Positions 1 through 8,984 of a DNA stretch of 64,000 bases are shown here, in pieces. The number at the start of each line of letters is the position of its first letter. Position 1 is the first letter of the stretch. The position numbers and the translations under genes were made by a program. Source of the DNA: Peptococcaceae bacterium BRH_c4b (lineage in GTDB: Bacteria > Bacillota > Desulfotomaculia > Desulfotomaculales > Desulfocucumaceae); assembly GCA_000961595.1 (NCBI GenBank), contig LADO01000037.1, positions 1 through 64,000 of the forward strand. Reading direction: 5' to 3'. Below the pieces are notes generated by a model. The model was not told the origin of the DNA and searched no databases. It was given only the letters and a program-made list of their open reading frames with translations.

Positions 1-927
1 CTGACCGCCTCCATGTTCCACCTCTGGACCCACGCCTTTTTCAAGGCCCTGATGTTCCTTGCCGCCGGCTCTGTGCTGCATGCCCTGCACCATAAAGCTG
101 ATGTTTGGGAAATGGGCGGCTTGCTGAAAAAGATGCCCATTACCGGCGGTACTTTTGTTGTCGGCGGCCTGGCCATAGCGGGTATTCCCCCCTTCGCGGG
201 TTTCTGGAGCAAGGACGAAATTTTATTAATGGCGTATAACAGCGGCCATTACGTATTGTTTGCCATGGCGGCTCTTACCGCCTTCATGACCGCATTCTAT
301 ATGTGGCGTCTGATTTTCCTGGCCTTTTTCGGTGACGAAAAACCGGAAAATCACCCCCACGAGTCTCCCTGGACCATGACCATGCCGCTGGTGGTGCTGG
401 CTGTGATGGCCACTATAGGCGGTCTGGTGGGCACCCCCTGGACTCCCTGGGATATGAACTGGGCCAACTGGATCTGGTTCCACGAGGCGCACCACGGCGA
501 GCCCAACTATATGATTATGATCGGTTCGGTGGTGCTGGCAGCATCCGGCATCTTCCTGGCTTACCAGCTCTACTGCGTGGATAAGACCAAGGCCAGGGCC
601 CACGCGCTGGCGGACAAGTACCGCGCGCTGCACACCCTGTCCTTCAACAAGTTCTATATCGACGAAATATACCTGTGGTTCAACCACAGCATCATTGATG
701 GCGCTGCCAAGCTGTTTTTCATGTTCGATATCTACATTATGGACGGTATTATCATCAATGGTATCGCTGCTGTAACCAGGCTGTTTGGCGAAGGCGCGAG
801 GGTGTCACAGACCGGCCGGCTGCAGAACTATGCCCTGGTGTTTTTCCTGGGAGTTCTGGCCGTGGCCGTGATACTTGCCTTTACCGACCCGTCATCTGCC
901 GGACTGATGCTGGGAGGTGTTAAATAA
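1..927 (+). CDS. nuoL: NADH-quinone oxidoreductase subunit L, 5' end missing
   Basis: The open frame runs from base 1 without a start, so the gene begins left of the window and about 308 C-terminal residues are visible. The protein is the large antiporter-like membrane subunit of respiratory complex I, which carries protons and has a long lateral helix. The visible part has the family stretch FHLWTHAFFKALMFLAAGS, several membrane helices, GIPPFAGFWSKDEIL, and a final helix near the stop. The stop TAA shares one base with the ATG of nuoM (TAATG), so the two are translationally coupled. Family call is firm; the missing part cannot be judged. Confidence 0.95.
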   Translation: MTASMFHLWTHAFFKALMFLAAGSVLHALHHKADVWEMGGLLKKMPITGGTFVVGGLAIAGIPPFAGFWSKDEILLMAYNSGHYVLFAMAALTAFMTAFYMWRLIFLAFFGDEKPENHPHESPWTMTMPLVVLAVMATIGGLVGTPWTPWDMNWANWIWFHEAHHGEPNYMIMIGSVVLAASGIFLAYQLYCVDKTKARAHALADKYRALHTLSFNKFYIDEIYLWFNHSIIDGAAKLFFMFDIYIMDGIIINGIAAVTRLFGEGARVSQTGRLQNYALVFFLGVLAVAVILAFTDPSSAGLMLGGVK

Positions 928-2444
928 TGACTGGATTTCCCATATTGACCACCATCCTGCTGGCTCCGGTGGCCGCCGCTCTGTTTATGATTTTCATTCC
1001 CCGTAACGAGGGTAAGCTGATCAAATGCGTGGCTGCGGTGGGTACCTTTGTATCCCTGGCTCTTTCCCTGTATGTGTACTTTGCCTACGACCAGAGTCTG
1101 GGCGGTCTTCAGTTTGTGGAGAAAATACCCTGGATACAGGATTTGGGAGTCAGCTGGTTCATGGCCGTGGACGGTATCAGCCTGCCCATGCTTCTGCTGA
1201 CCAACCTGATTGGTTTTTGCGCCGTTTTCGCATCATGGAATGTCAACAACCGTCCCAGAGAGTTCTTTATACTCTTTTGCCTGCTGGTAGCAGGGGTCAT
1301 GGGAACTTTCGTGGCGCACGACCTGTTCATATTCCTGCTTTTCTACGAAGTAGTGGTAATCCCCATTTACGTTATGGTAGTTATCTGGGGTAGCACGAAG
1401 AGGGTTACCAAAGAATATGCCGCTATGAAGCTGACCATCTACCTGTTAATCGGGTCCGCTTTCCTGCTGGTCGGCGTAATTGCCCTGTATATGAAGTCGG
1501 TAGGTATTCTGGGTGCGCCGGATATGAGCTTTACGGCACTGGCCGAGGCGGGGAGACAGCTAAGCCGGTATGATCAGATATGGCTGTTCGGCTTGATGTT
1601 ATTCGGTTTCGGCTCACTGATTTCCATGTGGCCGTTCCACTCCTGGTCGCCTGACGGTTACGCAGGCGCCCCCACTGCGGTGTCCATGATTCACGCCGGC
1701 GTTCTGAAAAAGATCGGCGGCTACGGTCTGGTTAAAATCGCCCTGATTACCCTGCCCATCGGGGCCCAGTTCTGGGCGCCGTATATGGCGGTGCTGGGCG
1801 TGGCCGGTGTGGCTTACGCGGCCTTCGGTGCCCTGGCTGTGAAGGACCTTAAATATGTTGTTGGTTATTCGTCAGTCAGTCACATGGGTTACGTAATGCT
1901 GGCTATGGCCTGCCTTAATGTTATCGGTATCAACGGAGCGGTGGCCAACATGTTCGGTCACGGTGTGATGGCGGCACTGTTCTTCTCTAGTATCGGATTT
2001 ATTTACGAGAAGACCCATACCCGCTGGATACCGGATCTGGGCGGCCTGGCCCGGCAGACACCCCGGCTGGCGGTGGCGTTCATGCTGGCCGGTATGGCTT
2101 CCCTGGGACTGCCCGGTCTGGTAACCTTCATGCCGGAGTTTACCATTTTCATAGCCTCCTTCGAGGTATTCGGCGGACTGGCCGTGGTTGGTATCGCGGG
2201 TATCATCCTGTGCGCCCTGTACGTGCTGCGGGCCGGCGCCAATACGCTGTTCGGACCGCCCAGGCCGGAATACGACCACCTGAAGGATATCAGCGGACCG
2301 GAACTGGTGCCCCTGGTGGTGCTGGGTACCGTGCTGATAGCCGGTGGCTTACTTCCCTCCCTGTTGTTTGATATGATTAACAGCGGCGTTGTGCCTCTGA
2401 TGGCGCAGATTCAGAATGTGCTGCAGTTAGGGGGGAATTTCTAA
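927..2444 (+). CDS. nuoM: NADH-quinone oxidoreductase subunit M
   Basis: A 505-residue polytopic membrane protein, the usual length for NuoM, one of the three antiporter-like proton-pumping subunits of complex I. Visible marks are the helix with the conserved glutamate (LLFYEVVVIPIYV, Glu about 141) and the broken-helix region WPFHSWSPDGYAGAPTAVS followed by HAGVLKKIGGYGL, which holds conserved lysines. It overlaps nuoL by one base and nuoN follows directly, so the order L-M-N is that of a standard nuo operon. The genes that would show whether NuoEFG are present lie outside the window. Confidence 0.97.
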   Translation: MTGFPILTTILLAPVAAALFMIFIPRNEGKLIKCVAAVGTFVSLALSLYVYFAYDQSLGGLQFVEKIPWIQDLGVSWFMAVDGISLPMLLLTNLIGFCAVFASWNVNNRPREFFILFCLLVAGVMGTFVAHDLFIFLLFYEVVVIPIYVMVVIWGSTKRVTKEYAAMKLTIYLLIGSAFLLVGVIALYMKSVGILGAPDMSFTALAEAGRQLSRYDQIWLFGLMLFGFGSLISMWPFHSWSPDGYAGAPTAVSMIHAGVLKKIGGYGLVKIALITLPIGAQFWAPYMAVLGVAGVAYAAFGALAVKDLKYVVGYSSVSHMGYVMLAMACLNVIGINGAVANMFGHGVMAALFFSSIGFIYEKTHTRWIPDLGGLARQTPRLAVAFMLAGMASLGLPGLVTFMPEFTIFIASFEVFGGLAVVGIAGIILCALYVLRAGANTLFGPPRPEYDHLKDISGPELVPLVVLGTVLIAGGLLPSLLFDMINSGVVPLMAQIQNVLQLGGNF

Positions 2445-3872
2445 ATGCAAATCGATCTGTCTTTGCTGGTTCCCGAAATAGCGCTGGCCTCACTGGGCCT
2501 GATGGTGCTCATTTTCGGATTGATTGTCCCCAAAAGCTCCAGGAAGGGACTGGGCTGGTTTACCACCGTTGCGCTCTTGCTTGTAACCGGCCTGGTTGTA
2601 GCAGGCTGGGACAACCAGGGCTCTCTGTATGATGGCATGTTCATGGTTGACCGTTATGCCCTGTTCTTCAAGATTACTTTCCTGGTGTCGGCTTTCTTGG
2701 TGTGTCTGGGTTCCATGCGTTATGTGGACGATTTCCTGGGCGACCAGAGCGAGTATTACAGCATGCTGATATTTGCCACCCTGGGCATGAGCGTGATGGC
2801 CTCGGCCGGAGATTTCATTACTCTGTACCTCGGCCTGGAACTGATGACCATATCCTTTATCGTGCTGGTGTGCTTCCGCCGGACGGAAACCAAATCGGTG
2901 GAGGCGGGCATGAAATACGTGCTGCTGGCGGGCATGTCCTCAGCGGTGCTGCTATACGGTCTCAGTCTGATATACGGGGTTACCGGCTCCATTCTAATTC
3001 CGGAAGTGGGCCGGGCGGTGGCCCTGAACCCTTCTCCGGCGCTGATGCTGGGTCTGGTAATGCTGATTGCAGGTCTGGGCTTCAAGGTTTCCGCAGTGCC
3101 TTTCCACATGTGGTCGCCTGATATTTACGAAGGCGCTCCCACACCCGTTACCGCGTTTCTGGCGGTGGGCTCCAAGGCAGCGTCCTTCGCGGTGCTGCTG
3201 AGGGTTTTCGTGGAAGCCCTGCCGGGTATCTGGGCCAACTGGACCATGATGATGGCCATTCTGGCTGCAGTTACCATTATCGTGGGCAACCTGGTGGCTA
3301 TTCCCCAGACCAATATCAAGAGGATGCTGGCATTTTCCAGTATCGCCCAGGCCGGTTATATCCTGGTAGGTCTGGTGACAGCCTCCGAGGCCGGCATCAA
3401 GGGTGTCATGTTTTACGGCTTCCTGTACGTGTTTGCCACGGTGGGCGCCTTTACCGTGGTCGGCTATTTCTATAATGTAACCGGCAGCGACGAGATAAAG
3501 GATTATGCCGGACTGGCCCAGCGCTCGCCGCTGATGGCCGCCGTAATGCTGACGGTGATGCTTTCCATGGCGGGAATTCCGCCCCTGGCGGGCTTTGCCG
3601 GTAAGTTCTATCTGTTCAAGACCATTGTAGATGATTACCTCTGGCTGGCCTTTATCGGCATGATCATGAGCATGGTGTCGGTGTACTATTATCTGCGGGT
3701 GGTTCTGGTGATGTACCGGGACGATCCAGTGGACAGCACACCCATCAATATCAGCGGTCCGGTTACCCTGACGTTGCTCATAGCCCTGGGGGCCACTCTG
3801 TATATAGGTATCTATCCCGGCCCGCTGTCCGAGATTGTAAACAGCGCGGCACACTCGTTCTTCGTGCACTAG
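2445..3872 (+). CDS. nuoN: NADH-quinone oxidoreductase subunit N
   Basis: A 475-residue membrane protein, the third antiporter-like subunit of complex I. It contains the family segment FHMWSPDIYEGAPTPVTAFL, then VGSKAASFAVLLR with a conserved lysine, and AGIPPLAGFAGKFYLF near the C-terminus. The ATG follows the nuoM stop directly. It is the last gene of the operon, since a strong hairpin with T and A tracts follows within 20 bases of the stop. Length and motifs are ordinary. Confidence 0.97.
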   Translation: MQIDLSLLVPEIALASLGLMVLIFGLIVPKSSRKGLGWFTTVALLLVTGLVVAGWDNQGSLYDGMFMVDRYALFFKITFLVSAFLVCLGSMRYVDDFLGDQSEYYSMLIFATLGMSVMASAGDFITLYLGLELMTISFIVLVCFRRTETKSVEAGMKYVLLAGMSSAVLLYGLSLIYGVTGSILIPEVGRAVALNPSPALMLGLVMLIAGLGFKVSAVPFHMWSPDIYEGAPTPVTAFLAVGSKAASFAVLLRVFVEALPGIWANWTMMMAILAAVTIIVGNLVAIPQTNIKRMLAFSSIAQAGYILVGLVTASEAGIKGVMFYGFLYVFATVGAFTVVGYFYNVTGSDEIKDYAGLAQRSPLMAAVMLTVMLSMAGIPPLAGFAGKFYLFKTIVDDYLWLAFIGMIMSMVSVYYYLRVVLVMYRDDPVDSTPINISGPVTLTLLIALGATLYIGIYPGPLSEIVNSAAHSFFVH

Positions 3873-3890
3873 ACGAACTGCAACCAGACG

Positions 3891-3933
3891 AAAAAAAAGA
3901 AGCCCTGCCGCTATATGCGGTAGGGCTTCTTTT
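3891..3933. terminator. bidirectional terminator between nuoN and the stalk/GH18 gene
   Basis: A 13-bp stem (3899-3911 with 3917-3929, one G-T pair) around the loop TATAT. It is followed by TTTT on the plus strand and preceded by eight A on the left, which read as T on the minus strand, so it can end both converging transcripts. Confidence 0.9.
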
Positions 3934-3990
3934 GCGACGGGGTCAGGCTTGCATTATTGCATTTTCATGTTTCATGGACTAGAAGAGCAC

Positions 3991-5256
3991 TTATTTTTCT
4001 GCTTGAATAGAGTTCCTTACCGAATTCCACATCTCATTTGAAACCAGACCCAGCCGCCAGAGGGCAATGCCGTTCAGGTTGTAGCGCTTCGCGATACCGA
4101 TTTTGGTCACCATGCTTTGCGGTGTTTCACTGGGAGTTGAGATTCCCAGTAATAGCTTTTCAGGCGGAACAGCGGCTTTGGCCATTTCCACGGCCTGTAT
4201 CACTAGACTTGCAGGTTCCGGTTTAGGGCCGTAATCATAGGCCATGACGATAATATGGCCGGCAAGTTTTCCCAGTGTCTGGTAATCGTATCCTTTATAC
4301 ACGCTATTAGGTGCGTGTAGTGTCAGGGTCAGGTCAAGGTTTTCTGTTTTCAACTGATCGGATAACTGGCGAACAAAGTTGCTGAAGTTGTTTTTTACTG
4401 TTATTAGATGTTCACCGCTATCCTTCAAGCCCAGGCCTTCAAAATTAAGGTTTACGCCATGGTACAACCCGGCTTCTTGTACTATAGCGTTCACTGCCCT
4501 GGTCATGGCTGCTTCGTTGGTTAACAGGTCTGAAATAGTGCCATCCTCATCGGTCAGGTGTACAACCATTTGTGTTTTAAGGTTATATTCCCAGGCGGCC
4601 TCCAGAACCTTTTCCCAACTGTCCGGTCTCTGCCAGCCTGTCCGGCTTTTGGTGAGTAGATTTCCATCATTGTCCAAACTGTACCACCCTAAGGCCAGTT
4701 CGCTTACCGTGCCGGTATTGCCGATACCGGTATCGGGATAGGTTTTTCCGAAAAGATTTGTCCAACTGCTGGTCTGAATGTCTCCCAGGGCATAGAACCC
4801 GACCATGGTCATTACCGTGGGGGGTGAAGTAATCCTGATGCTTTTAGTGGCCTCAATCCATTCCACCTGGCAGTCAAAGGCCTCACTGAAAAATCTGAGG
4901 GGGATTAAAGTTCTTCCTGTCAGAAGTACCGGCGGCATATCCAAAAGAACAGCCGTCCCGTTACAATAGGCATTTTTGTTGCCAATTTGCAGGCGTACCG
5001 AGGTTTTTTCTTTTTCGGCACTCACTGTTTGATTGGTACCGTTCCAGGCAACCCTGACGTTTAATGCCTCGGCCAGTGCCCTGAAAGGAACCATGGTGCG
5101 TCCGTTTTGGATGACTGGTTTTACATCAAAGACAATCGGAAGCCCGTCAACCAACACTGAAATTTCATTTCCCGGTTGTTGGGCCAGGGCCGGCAGAGAG
5201 AAAAAGCCGGATAGAGTGAAAAATAAGATAAAGGGTAAAGTTAGTAAGCGTTTCAT
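3991..5256 (-). CDS. secreted copper-amine-oxidase-N domain protein with a GH18-like domain
   Basis: A 421-residue protein. It has an N-terminal signal peptide (MKRLLTLPFILFFTLSG, cleavage near ALAQQ), then two copper amine oxidase N-like stalk repeats (about residues 30-145, with GRTMVPFRALAEAL and GRTLIPLRFFSEAF), then a GH18-like barrel (about 150-415) of the kind found in spore-cortex and cell-wall hydrolases. The usual DxxDxDxE catalytic motif is reduced to NLNFEG, so the acid Glu is present but the aspartates are not; activity is uncertain. Start supported by GGAGGCAAAA just upstream. It stands alone between the nuo terminator and a promoter region. Confidence 0.8.
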   Translation of the reverse strand: MKRLLTLPFILFFTLSGFFSLPALAQQPGNEISVLVDGLPIVFDVKPVIQNGRTMVPFRALAEALNVRVAWNGTNQTVSAEKEKTSVRLQIGNKNAYCNGTAVLLDMPPVLLTGRTLIPLRFFSEAFDCQVEWIEATKSIRITSPPTVMTMVGFYALGDIQTSSWTNLFGKTYPDTGIGNTGTVSELALGWYSLDNDGNLLTKSRTGWQRPDSWEKVLEAAWEYNLKTQMVVHLTDEDGTISDLLTNEAAMTRAVNAIVQEAGLYHGVNLNFEGLGLKDSGEHLITVKNNFSNFVRQLSDQLKTENLDLTLTLHAPNSVYKGYDYQTLGKLAGHIIVMAYDYGPKPEPASLVIQAVEMAKAAVPPEKLLLGISTPSETPQSMVTKIGIAKRYNLNGIALWRLGLVSNEMWNSVRNSIQAEK

Positions 5257-5458
5257 TTTTGCCTCCGTTGTTGTTTTATGGGAACTTATATAATTATACT
5301 TCGTCAGTTAATTCAAGACTATAGTCGATTAACTGATGCGGGACTGTTATTAACACCGTCCCTGCTTGCCTGCGTTTTTTTAATAAAGAGAAGGATAATG
5401 CATAGCCCCTGAAGAAAGATAGCATATTCTGTCAGACTTTTGGGGGTGTTTTTTAAAA

Positions 5459-6253
5459 ATGTCAAAGACTCTTGATGAATTTCTGGATCAGACGCTTCAG
5501 GAGGACTTTAAAAACCTTAACAACGCCCACCGCAGTATGGTTAACGTGGTCAGGCGCGTGAAAACAGCAGGCGACGAGGGCAACCTGGAAGCACTCCAGC
5601 AGGCGCTGGCCCGCTACGGAGAGTTGCTGGACAGGCAACAGGAATTAATGCAGGGATTGCAGGAGAAACTGCCGTCCTTCAACCTGCAGTCTTACCTGCA
5701 GGAAGCATTTAACCGGGGCTTTATGGACGCCCTTGCAGCGGAAAGCCTGGCCGTGGAAGCGGAATACCCGGTTTACGAAGTCCTTCCCTTTAAAGTGCGG
5801 GTGCTGCCGGAAAAAGAGATGGTCACCATCGACGACCGTGTCTATCGTAACCTGCGCCCCGGCGTCCTGGCCGGGCACTTAAAAAGAAGCATTGACCGCT
5901 TAAACGCGGCTTCCTTCGATACCCAGCGCTTTCTCCAGTCCCTGGCAACAGCTTACGACACGGAGATGGCTAAACAAATCGCCAAGACAAAGATTGATGT
6001 TAGTGAACAGGAAGTACTTTTAAAAGACGTCTATAATACCCTCACCCCGATGTCCCGGCAGAGGCGTGACTACCCGGCGCAGCTTTTTGCCTTTGACCTG
6101 CACCGGGTGCTGAAAAGTGGACAGATGAACGCGCCGGACGGCAGGCGGCTCTGGCTTGGCAACGTGCGTAACAACAGGCAGGCGCTGGTGGTCCTGGACG
6201 CCCAGGGACAGCTCCAACGCCTCGGTGTAATGAAGTTTTACAGGGAGGGATAG
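5459..6253 (+). CDS. uncharacterised protein of the ATPase/helicase cluster
   Basis: 264 residues with no family I recognise. The first 80 residues are charged and helical (LDEFLDQTLQEDFKNLNNAHR) and may form a coiled coil; the rest is mixed, with no catalytic motif visible and no signal peptide or membrane segment. The start ATG has GGGGGTG some 13 bases upstream. The next gene begins 3 bases after the stop and shares the same high GC, so the protein is probably a subunit or adaptor for the two ATPases that follow. Function cannot be assigned. Confidence 0.7.
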   Translation: MSKTLDEFLDQTLQEDFKNLNNAHRSMVNVVRRVKTAGDEGNLEALQQALARYGELLDRQQELMQGLQEKLPSFNLQSYLQEAFNRGFMDALAAESLAVEAEYPVYEVLPFKVRVLPEKEMVTIDDRVYRNLRPGVLAGHLKRSIDRLNAASFDTQRFLQSLATAYDTEMAKQIAKTKIDVSEQEVLLKDVYNTLTPMSRQRRDYPAQLFAFDLHRVLKSGQMNAPDGRRLWLGNVRNNRQALVVLDAQGQLQRLGVMKFYREG

Positions 6254-6256
6254 CCG

Positions 6257-7498
6257 GTGGAGCCGGCAATCAGGGAAAAAGCACTGGAAAACTTAAGGCA
6301 CGGGATCCCGCCACTGGATTTACAGGTGCTTCACGCAATCACGGTGAGAGAGCGGGAAGGGATCTGGAATTCCTGGCGGGACTACTACCTGGACGACTAT
6401 ATCGCCTGCGGCGGCAGCAAGGTGAAGTTCCTCATTGGAAAGCCGGGCTCGGGCAAGACGCACGCCCTCCTTCTAATGTTGGAGGATGCAAGGCGGCTTG
6501 GCTATATCACCTTTTTCGCGGACGCCCGTCAGGTGCGGCTGAATAAGTTTGACTCCATCTACCAGGCTGTGCTGGACGCGGTGGATGTGGAGGCCCTGGT
6601 GACAGCTTACTGCAATACTGTGGTGGATGGCCTGGGCTACCCGGACGGGCAGCTTATGCCGGAGCAGGATTTTTTCAGTTGGGCGCAGGCGCAGGGACGG
6701 GCGGCGGACAGCTTGCGGCGCGATATCCAGGAAAAGCTGGACGCGCTTTACCAGGACCGGAAAATAAACCACAACTTCGCCCTGGCATTTACTCAGCTTT
6801 GTGCCCACCACCTGGGATCGCGCCGGCTGGCAGACGGGCAGAAAGATATCCTGCAGGAATGGCTCAAGGGACGCCCCCTGCCGGCCAGGGCTTTAAAGCC
6901 TTTGAAGATCTTTACCCGCATCGACAAGTACAACGCCAGGCACATGATGTCGTCTTTCCTGTATCTTCTGCGCCTCTGCGGCCACCGGGGGCTTTGCGCT
7001 GTGGTCGACGACCTGAGCGCGTTGCTGGAGCGCGGGCCGGACGGGCGGGCTCTCTACGGCAGGTCTGCCCGCAACGAGGTCTACGAGAGCCTGCGGCAGC
7101 TGGTGGATGACTTCGCCGGATTCGAGGGGGCGTTTTTTGTTTTTGCCGGGCGGACGGAGTTGATCCACGATGAAAAGGGAGGATTTAAGTCCTACGAAGC
7201 GCTGTGGATGCGCATCCAGAATGAAGTTTCGGGAGCGCGTCCGAACAGATTTGCCGATCTTTTTAACCAGGATCTTCTAGTCAAGGAGTTTCTCTCTGCC
7301 GAAATCTGCCTGGAATTGCAACAAAAGCTGAACAAAGCTTTAGACCTCGGCTCCGGCATCCACCAGGATGATTTTCGCTGTATGGTGGAAAACGTCAGCA
7401 TGCTCTCGCCGGTACGGCGGGTAGTGGAGGCAATTGTCAACCAGTACGACGCGGGAGGTGGAGGGAATGGAGAAGTTTGCAGCCAGACAGGTCGTTGA
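6257..7498 (+). CDS. BrxC/BrxD-like P-loop ATPase (DUF2791-type), first of two
   Basis: 413 residues, GTG start with AGGGAGGG 8 bases upstream. Walker A is GKPGSGKTHA (about residues 61-70); a Walker B-like strand is LCAVVDDLSALL (about 246-257). The C-terminal part has ESLRQLVDDFAGFEGAFFVF, then AGRTELIHDEKGGFKSYEAL and LWMRI, which resembles BrxD proteins of BREX phage-exclusion systems (they have FTGTPEFF..SYEALW at this place). It overlaps the second ATPase by 32 bases, a sign of coupled expression. No PglX, PglZ or BrxL is nearby, so this is not a standard BREX locus. Family assignment is by motif memory only. Confidence 0.65.
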   Translation: MEPAIREKALENLRHGIPPLDLQVLHAITVREREGIWNSWRDYYLDDYIACGGSKVKFLIGKPGSGKTHALLLMLEDARRLGYITFFADARQVRLNKFDSIYQAVLDAVDVEALVTAYCNTVVDGLGYPDGQLMPEQDFFSWAQAQGRAADSLRRDIQEKLDALYQDRKINHNFALAFTQLCAHHLGSRRLADGQKDILQEWLKGRPLPARALKPLKIFTRIDKYNARHMMSSFLYLLRLCGHRGLCAVVDDLSALLERGPDGRALYGRSARNEVYESLRQLVDDFAGFEGAFFVFAGRTELIHDEKGGFKSYEALWMRIQNEVSGARPNRFADLFNQDLLVKEFLSAEICLELQQKLNKALDLGSGIHQDDFRCMVENVSMLSPVRRVVEAIVNQYDAGGGGNGEVCSQTGR

Positions 7499-8696
7499 AT
7501 GCCTGCGTTCCGGAGTTTCCTCCCGTAACTTAAGCGCCATTTTTTCCTACGGGCGGGAGGCCGCCCTGGAGCGCGTAGGGCGCGAACTGGAACGGGTACG
7601 CTCGGACAGCAGTGCCCTTCCCCTGGTGGTTAAGGGCAACTTTGGCAACGGTAAAACTCACTTTTTGAATATTATCGCCCACAAGGCGGAAGATATGAAC
7701 TTTGCCGTCAGTTTCGTGCCGCTTTCCAAGGAAACTCCCTTCGATAAACTGGACCGCCTTTACCGCCGGGCGGCAGCCGGCCTGTACCTGCCGGGCTATT
7801 CCCAGCCAGGCTTTGCCCCCCTGCTGGAAGCGTTGCAGCCGGGCAGCGAGGAAGCGGATGAGATGCTGAACTACGCCGCCCGCAACCTTCACCCGAAACT
7901 TGAGGCCGTATTGAAAAACTACCTGGATGGCAGTGGTGATGCCTACAACCAGAATATCCTGGCAAGCGACCTGGCGGGTGACTTCGTTCCCAGCGCACAG
8001 CTGAAATCCATCCATCGCCTGAACTTCGGGAAAGCGCTGTCATTGCCGCCTTTCAAGGTTAAAGAAAATATCTTCGATTACTTCCGCTTCCTCTCCCGCC
8101 TGATCCGGGCCGCCGGCTATGCCGGGTGGGTGATCCTCTTCGACGAGTTCGAACAGTTGATGTACCTGGGCATTACGGCCAGGGCCAATGCTTACCTTAA
8201 TGCCGCCCGCTTCATGTCGCCTTCTTTTGGCTTGACGGCAACTTATACTGTCTTTTCGGCCTCATCCAACCTCTGGTCGGAATTGATCTGGAAGCAGAAA
8301 AACAGCGACTACGACAATGTGCCGCAGAAGCTGGCGGCCAAAGAGAGGCAGCACGACATCCCCACGGTGCGGGAAGTTTTCGGCAGTTTTTTAAAAGAAA
8401 ATCTCTTTCTGGACACCCTCTCCACTTTCGACATCCGCCGCATGCTTCAGGCCGTTCGCGACCAGCATGCCCTGGCCTACGGCTGGCATGCGCCGGACGA
8501 CATCGGCCAGGCAATCGCAGGCATTCCAGCGGACAGGCCCCTGCGCACGGTGCTCCGGGCTATGGTGGAGTATCTGGACCTTCAGTATCTCTACAGCGGA
8601 AGGCCGGAGATTGCGGTGGAAATACCGGAGGAGATCCTGCCGGGCGAGTTGCCGGAAGATGAGGGTGAGGAGCAGGAAGATATTGCAGGAGCATGA
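7467..8696 (+). CDS. BrxC/BrxD-like P-loop ATPase, second of two
   Basis: 409 residues. I chose the ATG at 7467 because GGAGGTGGAGGG lies directly upstream; an in-frame GTG at 7434 has no such site. Walker A is GNFGNGKTHF (about 57-66), Walker B is VILFDEFEQL (about 222-231), and a sensor-like segment is TVFSASSNLWSELIW. Architecture matches DUF2791-type ATPases and parallels its upstream neighbour, so the pair probably arose by duplication and may form a hetero-oligomer. The C-terminus is acidic (EILPGELPEDEGEEQED). The helicase gene follows after a repeat-filled gap of 288 bases. Confidence 0.65.
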   Translation: MEKFAARQVVECLRSGVSSRNLSAIFSYGREAALERVGRELERVRSDSSALPLVVKGNFGNGKTHFLNIIAHKAEDMNFAVSFVPLSKETPFDKLDRLYRRAAAGLYLPGYSQPGFAPLLEALQPGSEEADEMLNYAARNLHPKLEAVLKNYLDGSGDAYNQNILASDLAGDFVPSAQLKSIHRLNFGKALSLPPFKVKENIFDYFRFLSRLIRAAGYAGWVILFDEFEQLMYLGITARANAYLNAARFMSPSFGLTATYTVFSASSNLWSELIWKQKNSDYDNVPQKLAAKERQHDIPTVREVFGSFLKENLFLDTLSTFDIRRMLQAVRDQHALAYGWHAPDDIGQAIAGIPADRPLRTVLRAMVEYLDLQYLYSGRPEIAVEIPEEILPGELPEDEGEEQEDIAGA

Positions 8697-8984
8697 TAAA
8701 GAGTGTCCATAGCCCCGGGACCGGCGCCCGGAGCATTTTTTATCTCGCTAACAGCCTGTAAGACCCCGTCCTCGAAGGTCGGGGATAAACAGGCATTTAA
8801 GGAAAGGGGACACACCTCTATTTAAAGCCCGACTTTTGGGTGAGGAATGTCCCCAACTTATTCGAACTAAGTTCGCTCTAAGGGTTCGGTAGGGGAATAA
8901 CCCCTTCCGAACCCAAGGCTCACTTATATAGCCGCCGGCAATATATAAATTGTTCTTTTAGCTTTTTCTCTACTGACTACTGAA
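8697..8984. repeat. repeat-filled gap between the ATPase pair and the helicase
   Basis: No gene is seen. The gap holds a 29-bp stretch (8737-8765, ending CTAACAGCCTGTAAGACC) identical to 24323-24351; a GGGGACACACCTC...GAATGTCCCCAA pair (8806-8857) of the same family as 28628-28758 and 50876-50993; a hairpin with arms GGGTTCGG and CCGAACCC around 8880-8920; and TACTGACTACTGAA just before the helicase ATG, which also occurs near 13182. Confidence 0.75.
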